A stretch of DNA of 7,731 nt from Acidobacteriota bacterium. GTDB taxonomy: Bacteria; Acidobacteriota; UBA6911; RPQK01. The notes below the pieces were generated by a model. That model searched no databases and was not told the DNA's origin. It saw only the letters and a program-made list of their open reading frames with translations. The translations under genes and the position numbers were made by a program. The stretch is from positions 1 through 7,731 of the forward strand of contig RPQK01000351.1 of NCBI GenBank assembly GCA_003819755.1, written 5' to 3'. Positions 1 to 7,100 of this stretch are shown here, one piece after another (position 1 is the stretch's first letter; each line of letters begins with the position of its first letter).

Positions 1-23
1 CCGGGAATTAGGCGGCAAAATCC

Positions 24-43
24 CCCACTCCGGCAGGAGTGGG
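24..43. repeat. Short perfect hairpin (8-bp stem, 4-nt loop)
   Basis: CCCACTCC at 24-31 is the exact reverse complement of GGAGTGGG at 36-43, with loop GGCA. It resembles the GC-rich mini-palindromes at the far right end of the window. No T-run flanks it on either strand, so an intrinsic terminator is not supported. A dispersed intergenic palindrome is more likely. Confidence 0.5.
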
Positions 44-122
44 AGGAGGGACTCCTCGCACCGCCTGCCGGGGTGCGTTCTTGCTTCTGTCGTTTTCCGG
101 GGGTGTCGCCTGAAAAACGGCT

Positions 123-228
123 CCACCCCCGGCTACTCTCCTCTCACGCCTCCGGCGTGAGGAAGTAGCCAGGCCCACCCCCGGCTACTCTCCTCTCACG
201 CCTCCGGCGTGAGGAAGTAGCCAGGCCC
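123..228. repeat. Two tandem copies of a 52-bp palindromic unit
   Basis: The segment from about 123 repeats with a period of 52 bases and no visible mismatch, so 123-176 matches 175-228. Each unit is a large imperfect hairpin. GGCTACT (131-137 in copy 1) pairs with AGTAGCC (164-170). Inside it, CTCACGCC pairs with GGCGTGAG around a TCC loop. Copy 2 has the same arms 52 bases to the right. Two identical hairpins in tandem point to a recently duplicated REP-like intergenic element. No open reading frame is associated with it. What mobilises such elements, if anything, cannot be seen here. Confidence 0.85.
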
Positions 229-344
229 TCAGCCTCATTGGTTTGCCCAGTTGAGGCCGTGAGCCGGTGACAGGGCTTCAGGGCGTGTTGCCCAAATCGA
301 AAAGTCAGGCTTCGGACCAATCTGGAGTGCGGCGCAAAGGTGGC

Positions 345-737
345 TCAGTTCACTGTGATGCAGTTGAAGCTCTGCTCCCGGACTCCGTGATAGTGCTTGT
401 CCCAGGCCTTTTTCTTGGGGTGCTTGACATACTCGTCGTAGCTGTCCCGGTCGGCAAACTCGATCACGAACGTTCGGGAAAAGTCGCTCGGTTGGATCCT
501 CTTGGTGTCGATCCAGAGCCCTTTGACTCCCGGAATGTCGGCCAGAATGGCCTTCAGATCTTCGAAGACCTTCAGTTTCTCGGTGTCCGGGACATCTGGT
601 TTCCATTTCAGCGTGACGTGATGAATGATGGTCTTGGGCATCGGGACACCACCCTCGGCCAGGCTGATCGCAGTCAGGTTCAGCGCGAGAAGAATCATTG
701 AAAGTGCGAAATCTACGGACAATCGATACCTACGCAT
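345..737 (-). CDS. Dabb-domain (stress-responsive A/B barrel) protein, probably exported
   Basis: A 130-residue protein. From about residue 36 it matches the Dabb family (ferredoxin-like dimeric alpha/beta barrel): it opens with the strand IIHHVTLKWKPDV, then an amphipathic helix (about 52-67), a strand around GLWIDTKR (73-80), then the strand FVIEFADRDSYDEYVKHP (90-107) and a final His/Lys-rich stretch. Dabb proteins are small dimers. Some plant members are enzymes, but most bacterial ones have no assigned reaction. The chosen start gives residues 1-29 as a positively charged tip (MRRYR), a hydrophobic core (about 10-26) and an Ala/Gly-rich end, which looks like a signal peptide. A strong AGAGGAGAGGTGA ribosome site lies just upstream of this ATG. 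Starting at Met33 would give a cytosolic Dabb of 98 residues but has a weaker site. It lies 93 bases downstream of the AraC-type gene on the same strand and may share its transcript. The family call is firm; the function is unknown. Confidence 0.87.
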   Translation of the reverse strand: MRRYRLSVDFALSMILLALNLTAISLAEGGVPMPKTIIHHVTLKWKPDVPDTEKLKVFEDLKAILADIPGVKGLWIDTKRIQPSDFSRTFVIEFADRDSYDEYVKHPKKKAWDKHYHGVREQSFNCITVN

Positions 738-830
738 GGCTCACCTCTCCTCTGGAAACTGAGAGCCAACCGTAGACCCTTCGCCGCCGGCCGTCGTCCA
801 GATTTATGAATTCGTACGCGGTGGTAGGGC

Positions 831-1931
831 TTAGGCCGGCCTGGAAAGGGCCGAGCGGAGTGCGCGGAACTCGCTCGGCTTCATGCCCGTGTGTTTCTTG
901 AATGCCGAATTGAAAGTCGACTTCGAGTTGAAACCGACGTCGTACGCGATATCCAAAATGGACCGCTCTTCTCCCACCGGGTCCGACAGCAATCGCTTGC
1001 TCTCTTCAATCCGGTAGCTGTTGATGAAGTCGCAGAAGTTCCGTCCGAACAATTCGTTGATGATCTGCGAAAGGTGACGGGGCGAGATTCGCAACTGTCG
1101 GGCGAGTCCGGACATGGTCAAGCATGGATTCAAATAGGGTTTCTGGCCATCCATCAGGTCCAGCAGTTCTTCCTTGCGCCGGCGCTTCTCCAGTTCGTCC
1201 AGGTCCGATTTCTCATACCTCCTGTACGGCGGGAGGACGTCAGCCGAACGGACTATGAGATACAGGAGGGTGTTCGAGAAGACAAAGGCGCCGAAGATGT
1301 AGGTGCTCGCCTTGTACGGGCACCATCGAGCGACGGTCACATCTCCAACCATGCAGAACTGGAGCCGCGACAGCCATAGCACCAGGTACCCGGGCATGAT
1401 CAGCCTCAACCAAGTCAGCTCGCCCTCGCCTGTGGCCAGAACCCGGAGCCAGGACGCGCCTCTCGCTGCCGCCAGGCAACGGATCGCGCAGCCGAGGTAG
1501 GCAGCGTTGTGAATGAGGACAGCAGCGCTGATAGCAAAGGGAAGGTAGCGCCGCAAACTCTTCCAGTCATCTGCGAACTGAAGGACCAAGACGGTCGCAA
1601 TAGCGAAAATCAGAAAAGCTGCGAAATGCGCCCATTCGATCGGCCGTATCCGGTAGCGGGAGAGCACGAGAGACTTCACGTAAAGCAGCAGGAGCGGGCC
1701 AATCAGGAACGAAGTGCCGGTTGCCAGTGTCGCTGCTCCGTACCACAGGTGATAACGCCCGAATCCCGAGCCGAGCGCCGCGAAGCCCGCGGTTAGCAGC
1801 GCAAACGATATGAACAGAGCAGACAACAGGAGATTGCTGGTCCGCAAGCCCGTTCTCTTTGACATGAGCGAAATCGCGATGAGTAAAGACTGGGCGACCG
1901 CGACCGCGCCGGCAAGCTGCAGAAGCGTCAT
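831..1931 (-). CDS. AraC-family transcriptional regulator with N-terminal membrane domain
   Basis: With the ATG at 1931 this is a 366-residue protein. Residues 1-230 hold about seven hydrophobic segments: roughly 3-23, 31-54, 61-88, 98-120, 128-153, 173-194 and 209-228. The third contains GPLLLLYVKSL, close to the GPLLYxYxKSL motif of membrane-anchored AraC regulators. A charged linker follows (236-260, DELEKRRRKEELLDLM). The DNA-binding domain covers about 267-360: the first helix-turn-helix is around LTMSGLARQLRISPRHLS and the second carries the AraC signature (IAYDVGFNSKSTFNSAF, then GMKPSEFR). A membrane sensor joined directly to a DNA-binding domain implies a signal in or across the membrane; the ligand is unknown. 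The frame stays open to an ATG at 2126, but the extra 65 residues are Arg/Pro-rich, match nothing and lack a ribosome site. The ATG at 1931 directly precedes the first membrane segment and has AGGAGG upstream, although the 12-nt spacing is long. Possible targets are itself, the Dabb gene downstream, or the DUF1801 gene on the other side. Confidence 0.9.
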   Translation of the reverse strand: MTLLQLAGAVAVAQSLLIAISLMSKRTGLRTSNLLLSALFISFALLTAGFAALGSGFGRYHLWYGAATLATGTSFLIGPLLLLYVKSLVLSRYRIRPIEWAHFAAFLIFAIATVLVLQFADDWKSLRRYLPFAISAAVLIHNAAYLGCAIRCLAAARGASWLRVLATGEGELTWLRLIMPGYLVLWLSRLQFCMVGDVTVARWCPYKASTYIFGAFVFSNTLLYLIVRSADVLPPYRRYEKSDLDELEKRRRKEELLDLMDGQKPYLNPCLTMSGLARQLRISPRHLSQIINELFGRNFCDFINSYRIEESKRLLSDPVGEERSILDIAYDVGFNSKSTFNSAFKKHTGMKPSEFRALRSALSRPA

Positions 1932-1958
1932 GGCTGAAGGGCGCCTCCTGGCGTCGGA

Positions 1959-1987
1959 ATAATAACAAAGCCGGGCCGGGGACAAAA
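1959..1987 (-). promoter_or_regulatory. Possible sigma-70-type promoter for the AraC-type gene
   Basis: On the minus strand TTTTGT (1987-1982) and TATTAT (1964-1959) are separated by 17 bases. The -10 matches the consensus well, the -35 poorly. Transcription would start near 1950, leaving a short leader that contains the AGGAGG ribosome site. This also supports the ATG at 1931 over the one at 2126. It is a pattern match only. Confidence 0.3.
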
Positions 1988-2151
1988 GGACTAAACGTCG
2001 AAGCCCACCGAAACGTGTCGCCCTCTGATAATCCCCCGGGGCCTGATTCCGTCGTCCCTCTGCTCTTTCCTGCACTTTAGGGCGACTCGGCCGGCTCATC
2101 GACTGGGAACCACAACGACCGGGCATGTTCGACGGCGAGGTGAAATGGTTC

Positions 2152-2226
2152 TTTCTGTCCCCTTTGGCATATTCTGAAGATCAACTTCGGGAATTTGCCG
2201 ACGCAGAAAACGGAAAGGGACAGAGA
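2152..2226 (+). promoter_or_regulatory. Long structured leader or palindromic element covering the DUF1801 ribosome site
   Basis: Two nested inverted repeats fill the space before the gene at 2229. Outer stem: TTTCTGTCCCCTTT (2152-2165) pairs with AAAGGGACAGAGA (2214-2226), 13 pairs with one bulged C (2162) and one G-T pair. Inner stem, directly adjoining: GGCATATTCTGAAG (2166-2179) pairs with CTTCGGGAATTTGCC (2185-2199), about 14 pairs with one T-T mismatch and one bulged base, around loop ATCAA. The 3' arm of the outer stem contains the AAAGGGA ribosome site, so an RNA folded this way would hide it. The structure could be a regulatory leader. It could instead be a small dispersed element whose ends read CTGTCCC and GGGACAG. 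No known riboswitch class is recognisable. Confidence 0.55.
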
Positions 2227-2228
2227 CG

Positions 2229-2654
2229 ATGAGGAAAGCTGTTTCAGACTCTGACAAAGATAAGGCCGGGCAGGCCAAAGACGTGGACGCTTATCTGGCG
2301 ACTGTGCACCCCACAACGCGGACCGTTTTGGACAAGCTGCGGCGGGCCATCAAGGCGGCCGCGCCCCAGGCTGAGGAAGTCATCAGCTACCGGATCCCGA
2401 CGTACAAGTATCACGGACCACTCGTCCACTTCATGGCGGGCAAGAACCATTGCAGCCTGATTGTCGTAAGCGAGGCGGTGATGAACGAATACAGGAAAGA
2501 GCTCGAGCCGTACGACACTTCAGGCAGGACCATCCACTTCTCGGCAGAAAACCCTCTCCCAGAGGCGCTCGTTCAGAAGATCGTGAGGACCAGAATCAAG
2601 GAGAATGAGGCGATCGCAAAGCGAGGGAAGGCGCCTGGTTCTGGATCCACTTGA
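2229..2654 (+). CDS. DUF1801 / YdhG-like (frataxin-fold) protein
   Basis: A 141-residue protein with the DUF1801/YdhG pattern over nearly its whole length. It has a helix with VDAYLATVHPTTRTVLDKLR (18-37), then IKAAAPQAEEVISYRIPTY (41-59), the strands of HGPLVHFMAGKNHCSLIVV (62-80), ELEPYDTSGRTIHFSAENPLP (91-111) and a closing helix VQKIVRTRIKENEA (115-128). The family adopts a frataxin-like fold. Bacillus YdhG/Fra is reported to donate iron for Fe-S cluster assembly, but most members are uncharacterised, so an iron role here is only possible. The ends (KDKAGQAKD and KRGKAPGSGST) look disordered. The start has an AAAGGGA ribosome site 9 bases upstream, which lies inside a long predicted stem. 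The next plus-strand gene starts 108 bases downstream with no clear terminator between, so the two may be cotranscribed. The gene is oriented away from the AraC-type regulator. Confidence 0.88.
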   Translation: MRKAVSDSDKDKAGQAKDVDAYLATVHPTTRTVLDKLRRAIKAAAPQAEEVISYRIPTYKYHGPLVHFMAGKNHCSLIVVSEAVMNEYRKELEPYDTSGRTIHFSAENPLPEALVQKIVRTRIKENEAIAKRGKAPGSGST

Positions 2655-2762
2655 TCGCCGCCTCAACCACCGTATCACCGCCTTTGGCGACGTCATCGGG
2701 CGCTAATGACTCCTGTTCGAAAAATGGCTAAGCTCAGCACCGTAAAAGGAAAGGACAGCAAG

Positions 2763-3929
2763 ATGAGCACGCACGAAGAACCGACTCGGAGGGATTTCGG
2801 GAAGATCGCGTTGCGGGGAGCGGTCGCGGCCACATTCGCATCTGCAGGACGCGCTGACGCCGCCAGGCTTCGCCCGATTCCCCCCGGAATCAAGATAGGC
2901 ACCGGCGGCGGGCGGGCCACTCCCGAGAACCTGCGGTATCTGAAGCAGCTAGGGATTACCTGGGTAAGCCTGGGAGCATCGCCGGAAACCGCGACTGCCG
3001 AGGGCTTTACGAAAATGCGCCAGGAGTGGGAAGAAGCGGGTTTCAGAGTCTACAACATCGGCAGCGGAGTCGGCCCGAGCGGGAGCCTCCACAACATGCC
3101 CGAAGTCACCCTCAATCTTCCCGGTCGCGATCAGAAGATCGAAGAGTATCTGAGCTACATCCGCTACCTGGGCAAGGCCGGAATTCCTTACACCACGTAC
3201 GCTCACATGGGAAACGGCATCTGGTCGAGCGGGCGCATCACGACTTCCCGCGGCTATGAAGCCAGAGACATGGACACGGCCAGCCCGAATTGGAAAGGCA
3301 GCTGGGCGGGAAAAACGTACACCGGTCCTCTGTCTCACGGCCGTGTCTTCAGTACGGACGAGATCTGGGACAACTACACTTACTTCATCAAGAAAGTGGT
3401 GCCGGTTGCCGAAGAAGCAGGCGTGCGAATCGGCATCCATCCGGACGACCCGCCGCTCCCCGTCATCGCGGGCGTTCCCCGCTGCATCTTCAGTAGTTTT
3501 GAGGGATACAGGCGGGCGCTCGAAATAGCGGATAGCCCGAACATCGGGATGTGCCTCTGCGTCGGGTGCTGGCTGGAGGGCGGGCCGTTGATGGGGAAGG
3601 ACCCGGTTGAGACCATTAAGTATTTCGGCGGCCGGAAGAAGCTGTTCAAAGTGCACTTTCGAAATGTGACCGCCCCTTTGCCTCATTCCACCGAGACCCT
3701 GCTCGACGACGGGTACTACGATATGTACAAGGTGATGAAGGCGCTGGTCGAAGTGAAATTCGACGGTATCGCCATACCCGATCATCTTCCGGGTGTTGGA
3801 AATCCCCCGGCGGGAACGCAGCCCACTACCCCGGCTTCATCGGAATTTCGTCCAAGCGCCGGTCTCGCGTATCTAATCGCCTATATGCGAGCGCTTCTGG
3901 GCGCCGCGAATTCGGAAATGAAGGCCTGA
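2763..3929 (+). CDS. Tat-exported mannonate dehydratase (UxuA)-like TIM-barrel protein
   Basis: A 388-residue protein from the ATG at 2763. An upstream in-frame ATG at 2706 exists, but 2763 has a good AAGGAAAGGA ribosome site and puts the export signal at the N-terminus. Residues 8-16 read TRRDFGKIA, a twin-arginine motif, followed by a hydrophobic stretch (17-28) and an ADA cleavage-like site (31-33). The rest is a TIM barrel of the xylose isomerase-like superfamily. The C-terminal half matches mannonate dehydratase: IHPDDPP (His226), DSPNIGMCLCVGC (Cys266), KVHFRNV (His298), DDGYYDM (315-321) and IPDHLPG (Asp340). The His, Cys, His and Asp correspond to the metal ligands of UxuA, which removes water from D-mannonate to give 2-keto-3-deoxygluconate. 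The N-terminal half (IGTGGGRATPENLRYL) is less UxuA-like, so the substrate may be another sugar acid or the enzyme an epimerase or isomerase. UxuA is normally cytosolic, so export suggests a periplasmic role. No sugar transporter, dehydrogenase or kinase is adjacent. Superfamily certain, UxuA-like likely, reaction unknown. Confidence 0.85.
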   Translation: MSTHEEPTRRDFGKIALRGAVAATFASAGRADAARLRPIPPGIKIGTGGGRATPENLRYLKQLGITWVSLGASPETATAEGFTKMRQEWEEAGFRVYNIGSGVGPSGSLHNMPEVTLNLPGRDQKIEEYLSYIRYLGKAGIPYTTYAHMGNGIWSSGRITTSRGYEARDMDTASPNWKGSWAGKTYTGPLSHGRVFSTDEIWDNYTYFIKKVVPVAEEAGVRIGIHPDDPPLPVIAGVPRCIFSSFEGYRRALEIADSPNIGMCLCVGCWLEGGPLMGKDPVETIKYFGGRKKLFKVHFRNVTAPLPHSTETLLDDGYYDMYKVMKALVEVKFDGIAIPDHLPGVGNPPAGTQPTTPASSEFRPSAGLAYLIAYMRALLGAANSEMKA

Positions 3930-3940
3930 TAAAACATCGG

Positions 3941-3967
3941 CCTCCCTCTGCCCTATCCAGAGGAGGG
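3941..3967 (+). terminator. Possible transcription-ending hairpin after the UxuA-like gene
   Basis: Twelve bases after the stop codon, CCTCCCTCTG (3941-3950) faces CAGAGGAGGG (3958-3967): six pairs next to the loop, one C-A mismatch, then three further pairs. The loop is CCCTATC. No T-run follows, so it is not a classical Rho-independent terminator. It may act as a 3'-end stabilising hairpin or belong to the palindromes common in this window. Confidence 0.3.
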
Positions 3968-3992
3968 AAGGTGAAGCGTCAGCGCGATCGCA

Positions 3993-4016
3993 AGGTCCCA
4001 TCTGGAGATGGGGCCT
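3993..4016. repeat. Intergenic palindrome, 10-bp stem with TGGA loop
   Basis: AGGTCCCATC (3993-4002) pairs with GATGGGGCCT (4007-4016) with one G-T pair and the four-base loop TGGA. It sits in the 259-bp gap before ileS. Its compact shape is like the hairpins at both ends of the window, which suggests a dispersed intergenic repeat. It could instead contribute to ending the upstream transcript, but no T-run follows. Confidence 0.45.
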
Positions 4017-4110
4017 ACGGCTGCCGGCAACCTCGATTCCTTCACACTTTCCGTCTGGCACTTCCTTCGTCCCGAGGCGAATATGCTAATCGGCTGATCT
4101 TACTGTATCC

Positions 4111-4180
4111 TTAAAGGTTAAAAACGCCAGAACGCTATCCGTATCTGGCCTGTATTAATTAAAGGTAAAGCCTAGGAGAA
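4111..4180 (+). promoter_or_regulatory. ileS upstream region: direct repeat, hairpin and ribosome site
   Basis: TTAAAGGT occurs at 4111-4118 and again at 4159-4166. Both copies continue similarly (TAAAAACGCC and AAAGCC). Between them GCCAGA (4126-4131) pairs with TCTGGC (4144-4149), with two more possible pairs inside. TATTAA at 4153 is a weak -10 candidate without a matching -35. AGGAGAA at 4174-4180 is a strong ribosome site eight bases before the ileS ATG. Nothing here resembles a T-box: the conserved AGGGTGGNACCGCG element is absent. Regulation by the repeats or hairpin is possible but not shown. Confidence 0.35.
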
Positions 4181-4188
4181 GAAAACGG

Positions 4189-7100
4189 ATGTCCGCATTT
4201 AAACCGGTGGAAGTCACCCCTAATTTCCCGGAGATCGAGGCCACCATCTTGAGGTTCTGGAAGGACCAGGCGATCTTCCAGAAGTCTCTGAAAGCCCGCG
4301 AGAATGCAAAGCAGACCCACCGCTGGGTGTTTTACGAAGGCCCTCCAACGGCAAACGGCCGACCCCATCCGGGACACGTCCTCACCCGAGTGGTCAAGGA
4401 CCTCTTTCCTCGCTATAAGACGATGTGTGGCTATTACGTCGGGCGAAAGGCCGGGTGGGACACGCACGGACTTCCAGTCGAAATCGAGGTTGAGAAAGAG
4501 TTGAAGCTCGACGGTAAGGCCGAAGTCGAGAAATATGGGGTGGAGCCGTTTGTCCGCAAGTGCATGGACAGCGTTTTTCGCTACACGGTCGATTGGGAGC
4601 GGCTGACTGAAAAGATCGGCTTCTGGATTGATCTCGATGATGCGTACGTCACCTATCACCAGTCGTATGTGGAAAGCGTGTGGTGGTCGCTGAAGGAGCT
4701 CCACAAGAAGCAGTTGCTCTACCGGGGGCATAAAATCCTCCCGTGGTGTCCGCATTGCCAGACTGCGCTCAGCAGCCATGAGGTCGGGCTGGGGTACCGT
4801 GAAATCGAGGACCCTTCGGTCTTTGTCACCTTCCGGGATGTGGACTACGAGAGCAACAGAACGAGCTTTCTCGCCTGGACCACTACTCCCTGGACGCTTC
4901 CGAGCAACGTGGCATTGGCGGTGAAGGCCGACGTGGATTACAGCTACGTCAAAGTCGGCGATGAAATCCTGATCATGGCATCGGCGCTCGTCAGCAGCGC
5001 CATGGGCAAGATCCCCCATGAAGTAGTAAAGACCGAGCCGGGCTCGGTTCTGGTCGGACGCCGCTACAGACCGCTGTTCGACTGGTCCCTACCACTGGAG
5101 GGTGGCACGGAAAAAGAAGCCTGGAAGGTCCTTGCGGCCGATTTTGTCACTCTCGACACAGGTTCCGGCATCGTCCACATAGCTCCTGCTTTCGGCGCGG
5201 ATGACTACGGTCTGGCGCAGCGGGAGGGGTTGCCGATCATTCAGCCGGTGCTGCCGAGCGGCAGGTTCAACGACCAATGCGGCGACTTCGCGGGCCGATT
5301 CGTCAAGGAGGCCGACCCGGACCTCGTTAAGGACCTGCGCGCCCGAGGTTTGCTCCTGAAACGCGAAACGTACCGGCACGAGTACCCGTTCTGTTGGCGC
5401 TGCAAGAACCCCCTTATTTACTACGCTCGCGGCGGCTGGTTTATTCGGACCACCAGCGAGATCGCCCACGTGATGGAAAACAACCTCGCCGTCGATTGGC
5501 ACCCGGAACACATCAAGGAAGGCCGGTTCGGAAGTTTCCTCGCCACCAATGTGGATTGGGCGCTATCCCGCGAACGTTACTGGGGGACTCCGCTTAATGT
5601 CTGGGTTTGCCCGGGCTGCGGCCGGAACGAGATGGTTGCCTCGTTCAGCGAGCTGACGAATCGGCCCAATGTTCAGAACCTGGACGTTTTCGAGCGGGCC
5701 AAGGAGAGCGATCCGACTCTGAGCGATCATCTCCGAGTGCACAAGCCCTGGATCGACGCCGTGACCTTCGACTGTCCGGACTGCGGCCAAACGATGAGGC
5801 GAACGCCCGAAGTCATTGACTGCTGGTACGACAGCGGGGCGATGCCCTTTGCTCAGTGGGGCTTTCCAAACACGCCGGGGAGCAAGGAGCAGTTCTCGGT
5901 TACCTATCCCGCCGATTTCATCAGCGAGGCGATCGACCAGACTCGCGGCTGGTTCTATTCACTGATGGTCGAAAGCACCCTGCTTCAACCAAGCTTCGCG
6001 TCCGAATTGGGTAGCGAGACACGCCCTTACCCGGTGCCCTTCAAAACCTGCCTGGTTCTCGGTCATGTCGGCGATGAAAAAGGTGAGAAGCTGAGTAAGA
6101 GCAATCCGGAGCACCGGCTTCCCAAATACGATCCGAACTCCATTCTGGACGAGGAGGGAGCAGACGCACTTCGGTGGTTTTTCTACTCATCGACCAATCC
6201 CTGGACAGGCGCTCGGTTCAGCCGCCCATCGGTTCGCGAAGCCCAAAAGGAATTCCTGATCAAACTGCGCAATGTTTATTCCTTTTTCGTCATCTACGCG
6301 AACATCGACGGTTATGGACCGCCCGAATTCGACGGTTCATCAATGATCAGCACCAGCCGCGACTTTTCCAGTTTCCCGCTTCTCGATCGCTGGATCATCT
6401 CGGAGCTTCAGGCCACAATCGAGAGCGTCCGGCAGCGACTCGACGACTACGATATCTTCAATGCCGCCGCTGCGCTGAACACCTTCGTTGACTCTCTGTC
6501 CAACTGGTACCTGCGCCGGTCCCGGCAGCGTTTCTGGTCGGCCGGCGAATCTCCAGATCATAAAAGTGCCGCGGATCGCGAGAAGCTGTGCGCTTACGAG
6601 ACACTGCATCACTGCCTTCTGGAAACCGCCAAGCTGATCGCCCCCTTCGTTCCCTTTACGGCGGAAGAGATCTATCAAAACCTGTGGCGCGAACCAATGC
6701 TCCGGAACGGTTGGACCGGCGATTTGGTACCCGAGAGCGTTCACCTTTGCGATTACGCTCAATCGGCGGCTGAATGGAACGTCCCCTGGCTGAGAGAAGA
6801 GGTCGCGCTGGTTCGGGAGATTGCGAGCCTCGGCCGGGCGGCGCGGGCAAATGCCAAGTTGCGCACCCGCCAGCCTCTCGCCAAGCTCATTGTCGTCTTG
6901 AGTGACTCGACCCGTGACGAGATTGTGCGCAAGCACGAACAGGTTCTGCTCGAGGAATTGAATGTTAAGTTGCTGGAGATCGCTCACCAGGCCGATCGGT
7001 ATGTGAACTACGAGCTCAAACCGAACTTCAGGGCTATGGGTGCCAAATACCGTGATTTGGTGCCGTTCATCAAGGCTGCCCTTCAAAGCGCGCAGGAGAG

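Larger units (their letters stand above)
1..344. other. Gene-free region with palindromes
   Basis: No convincing coding region is visible here. Reading frames that cross it are antisense to, or run into, the Dabb gene and resemble no protein family. The left part holds short inverted repeats: an 8-bp stem at 24-31/36-43, and CCGGCAGG at about 30-37 facing CCTGCCGG at about 64-71. A weaker CGTTTT/AAAACG pair lies at about 91-119. The middle holds a tandem 52-bp palindromic repeat, listed separately. Positions 229-344 show nothing I can name. The region lies downstream of the minus-strand Dabb gene, so its hairpins could end that transcript, but no T-tract follows them in that direction. Confidence 0.6.

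Noticed and set aside
123..228. CRISPR array
   Set aside because: The two repeat units abut with a 52-bp period and no spacers, and each unit is one long hairpin.
267..701. Plus-strand reading frame (144 residues) across the Dabb gene
   Set aside because: The minus strand encodes a recognisable Dabb domain with a strong ribosome site; the plus-strand peptide matches nothing.
1932..2126. N-terminal extension of the AraC-type protein to the ATG at 2126
   Set aside because: The added 65 residues are Arg/Pro-rich and low in family resemblance, there is no ribosome site at 2126, and a promoter-like pair lies inside the stretch.
2676..2692. Terminator between the DUF1801 and UxuA-like genes
   Set aside because: CGCC TTT GGCG is only a four-pair stem and no T-run follows.
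2949..3785. Long minus-strand reading frame (278 residues) opposite the UxuA-like gene
   Set aside because: It is fully antisense to a gene with clear family motifs, resembles no protein, and long antisense frames are expected in GC-rich coding DNA.
3930..4188. T-box riboswitch ahead of ileS
   Set aside because: The conserved T-box sequence and antiterminator/terminator pair are absent.
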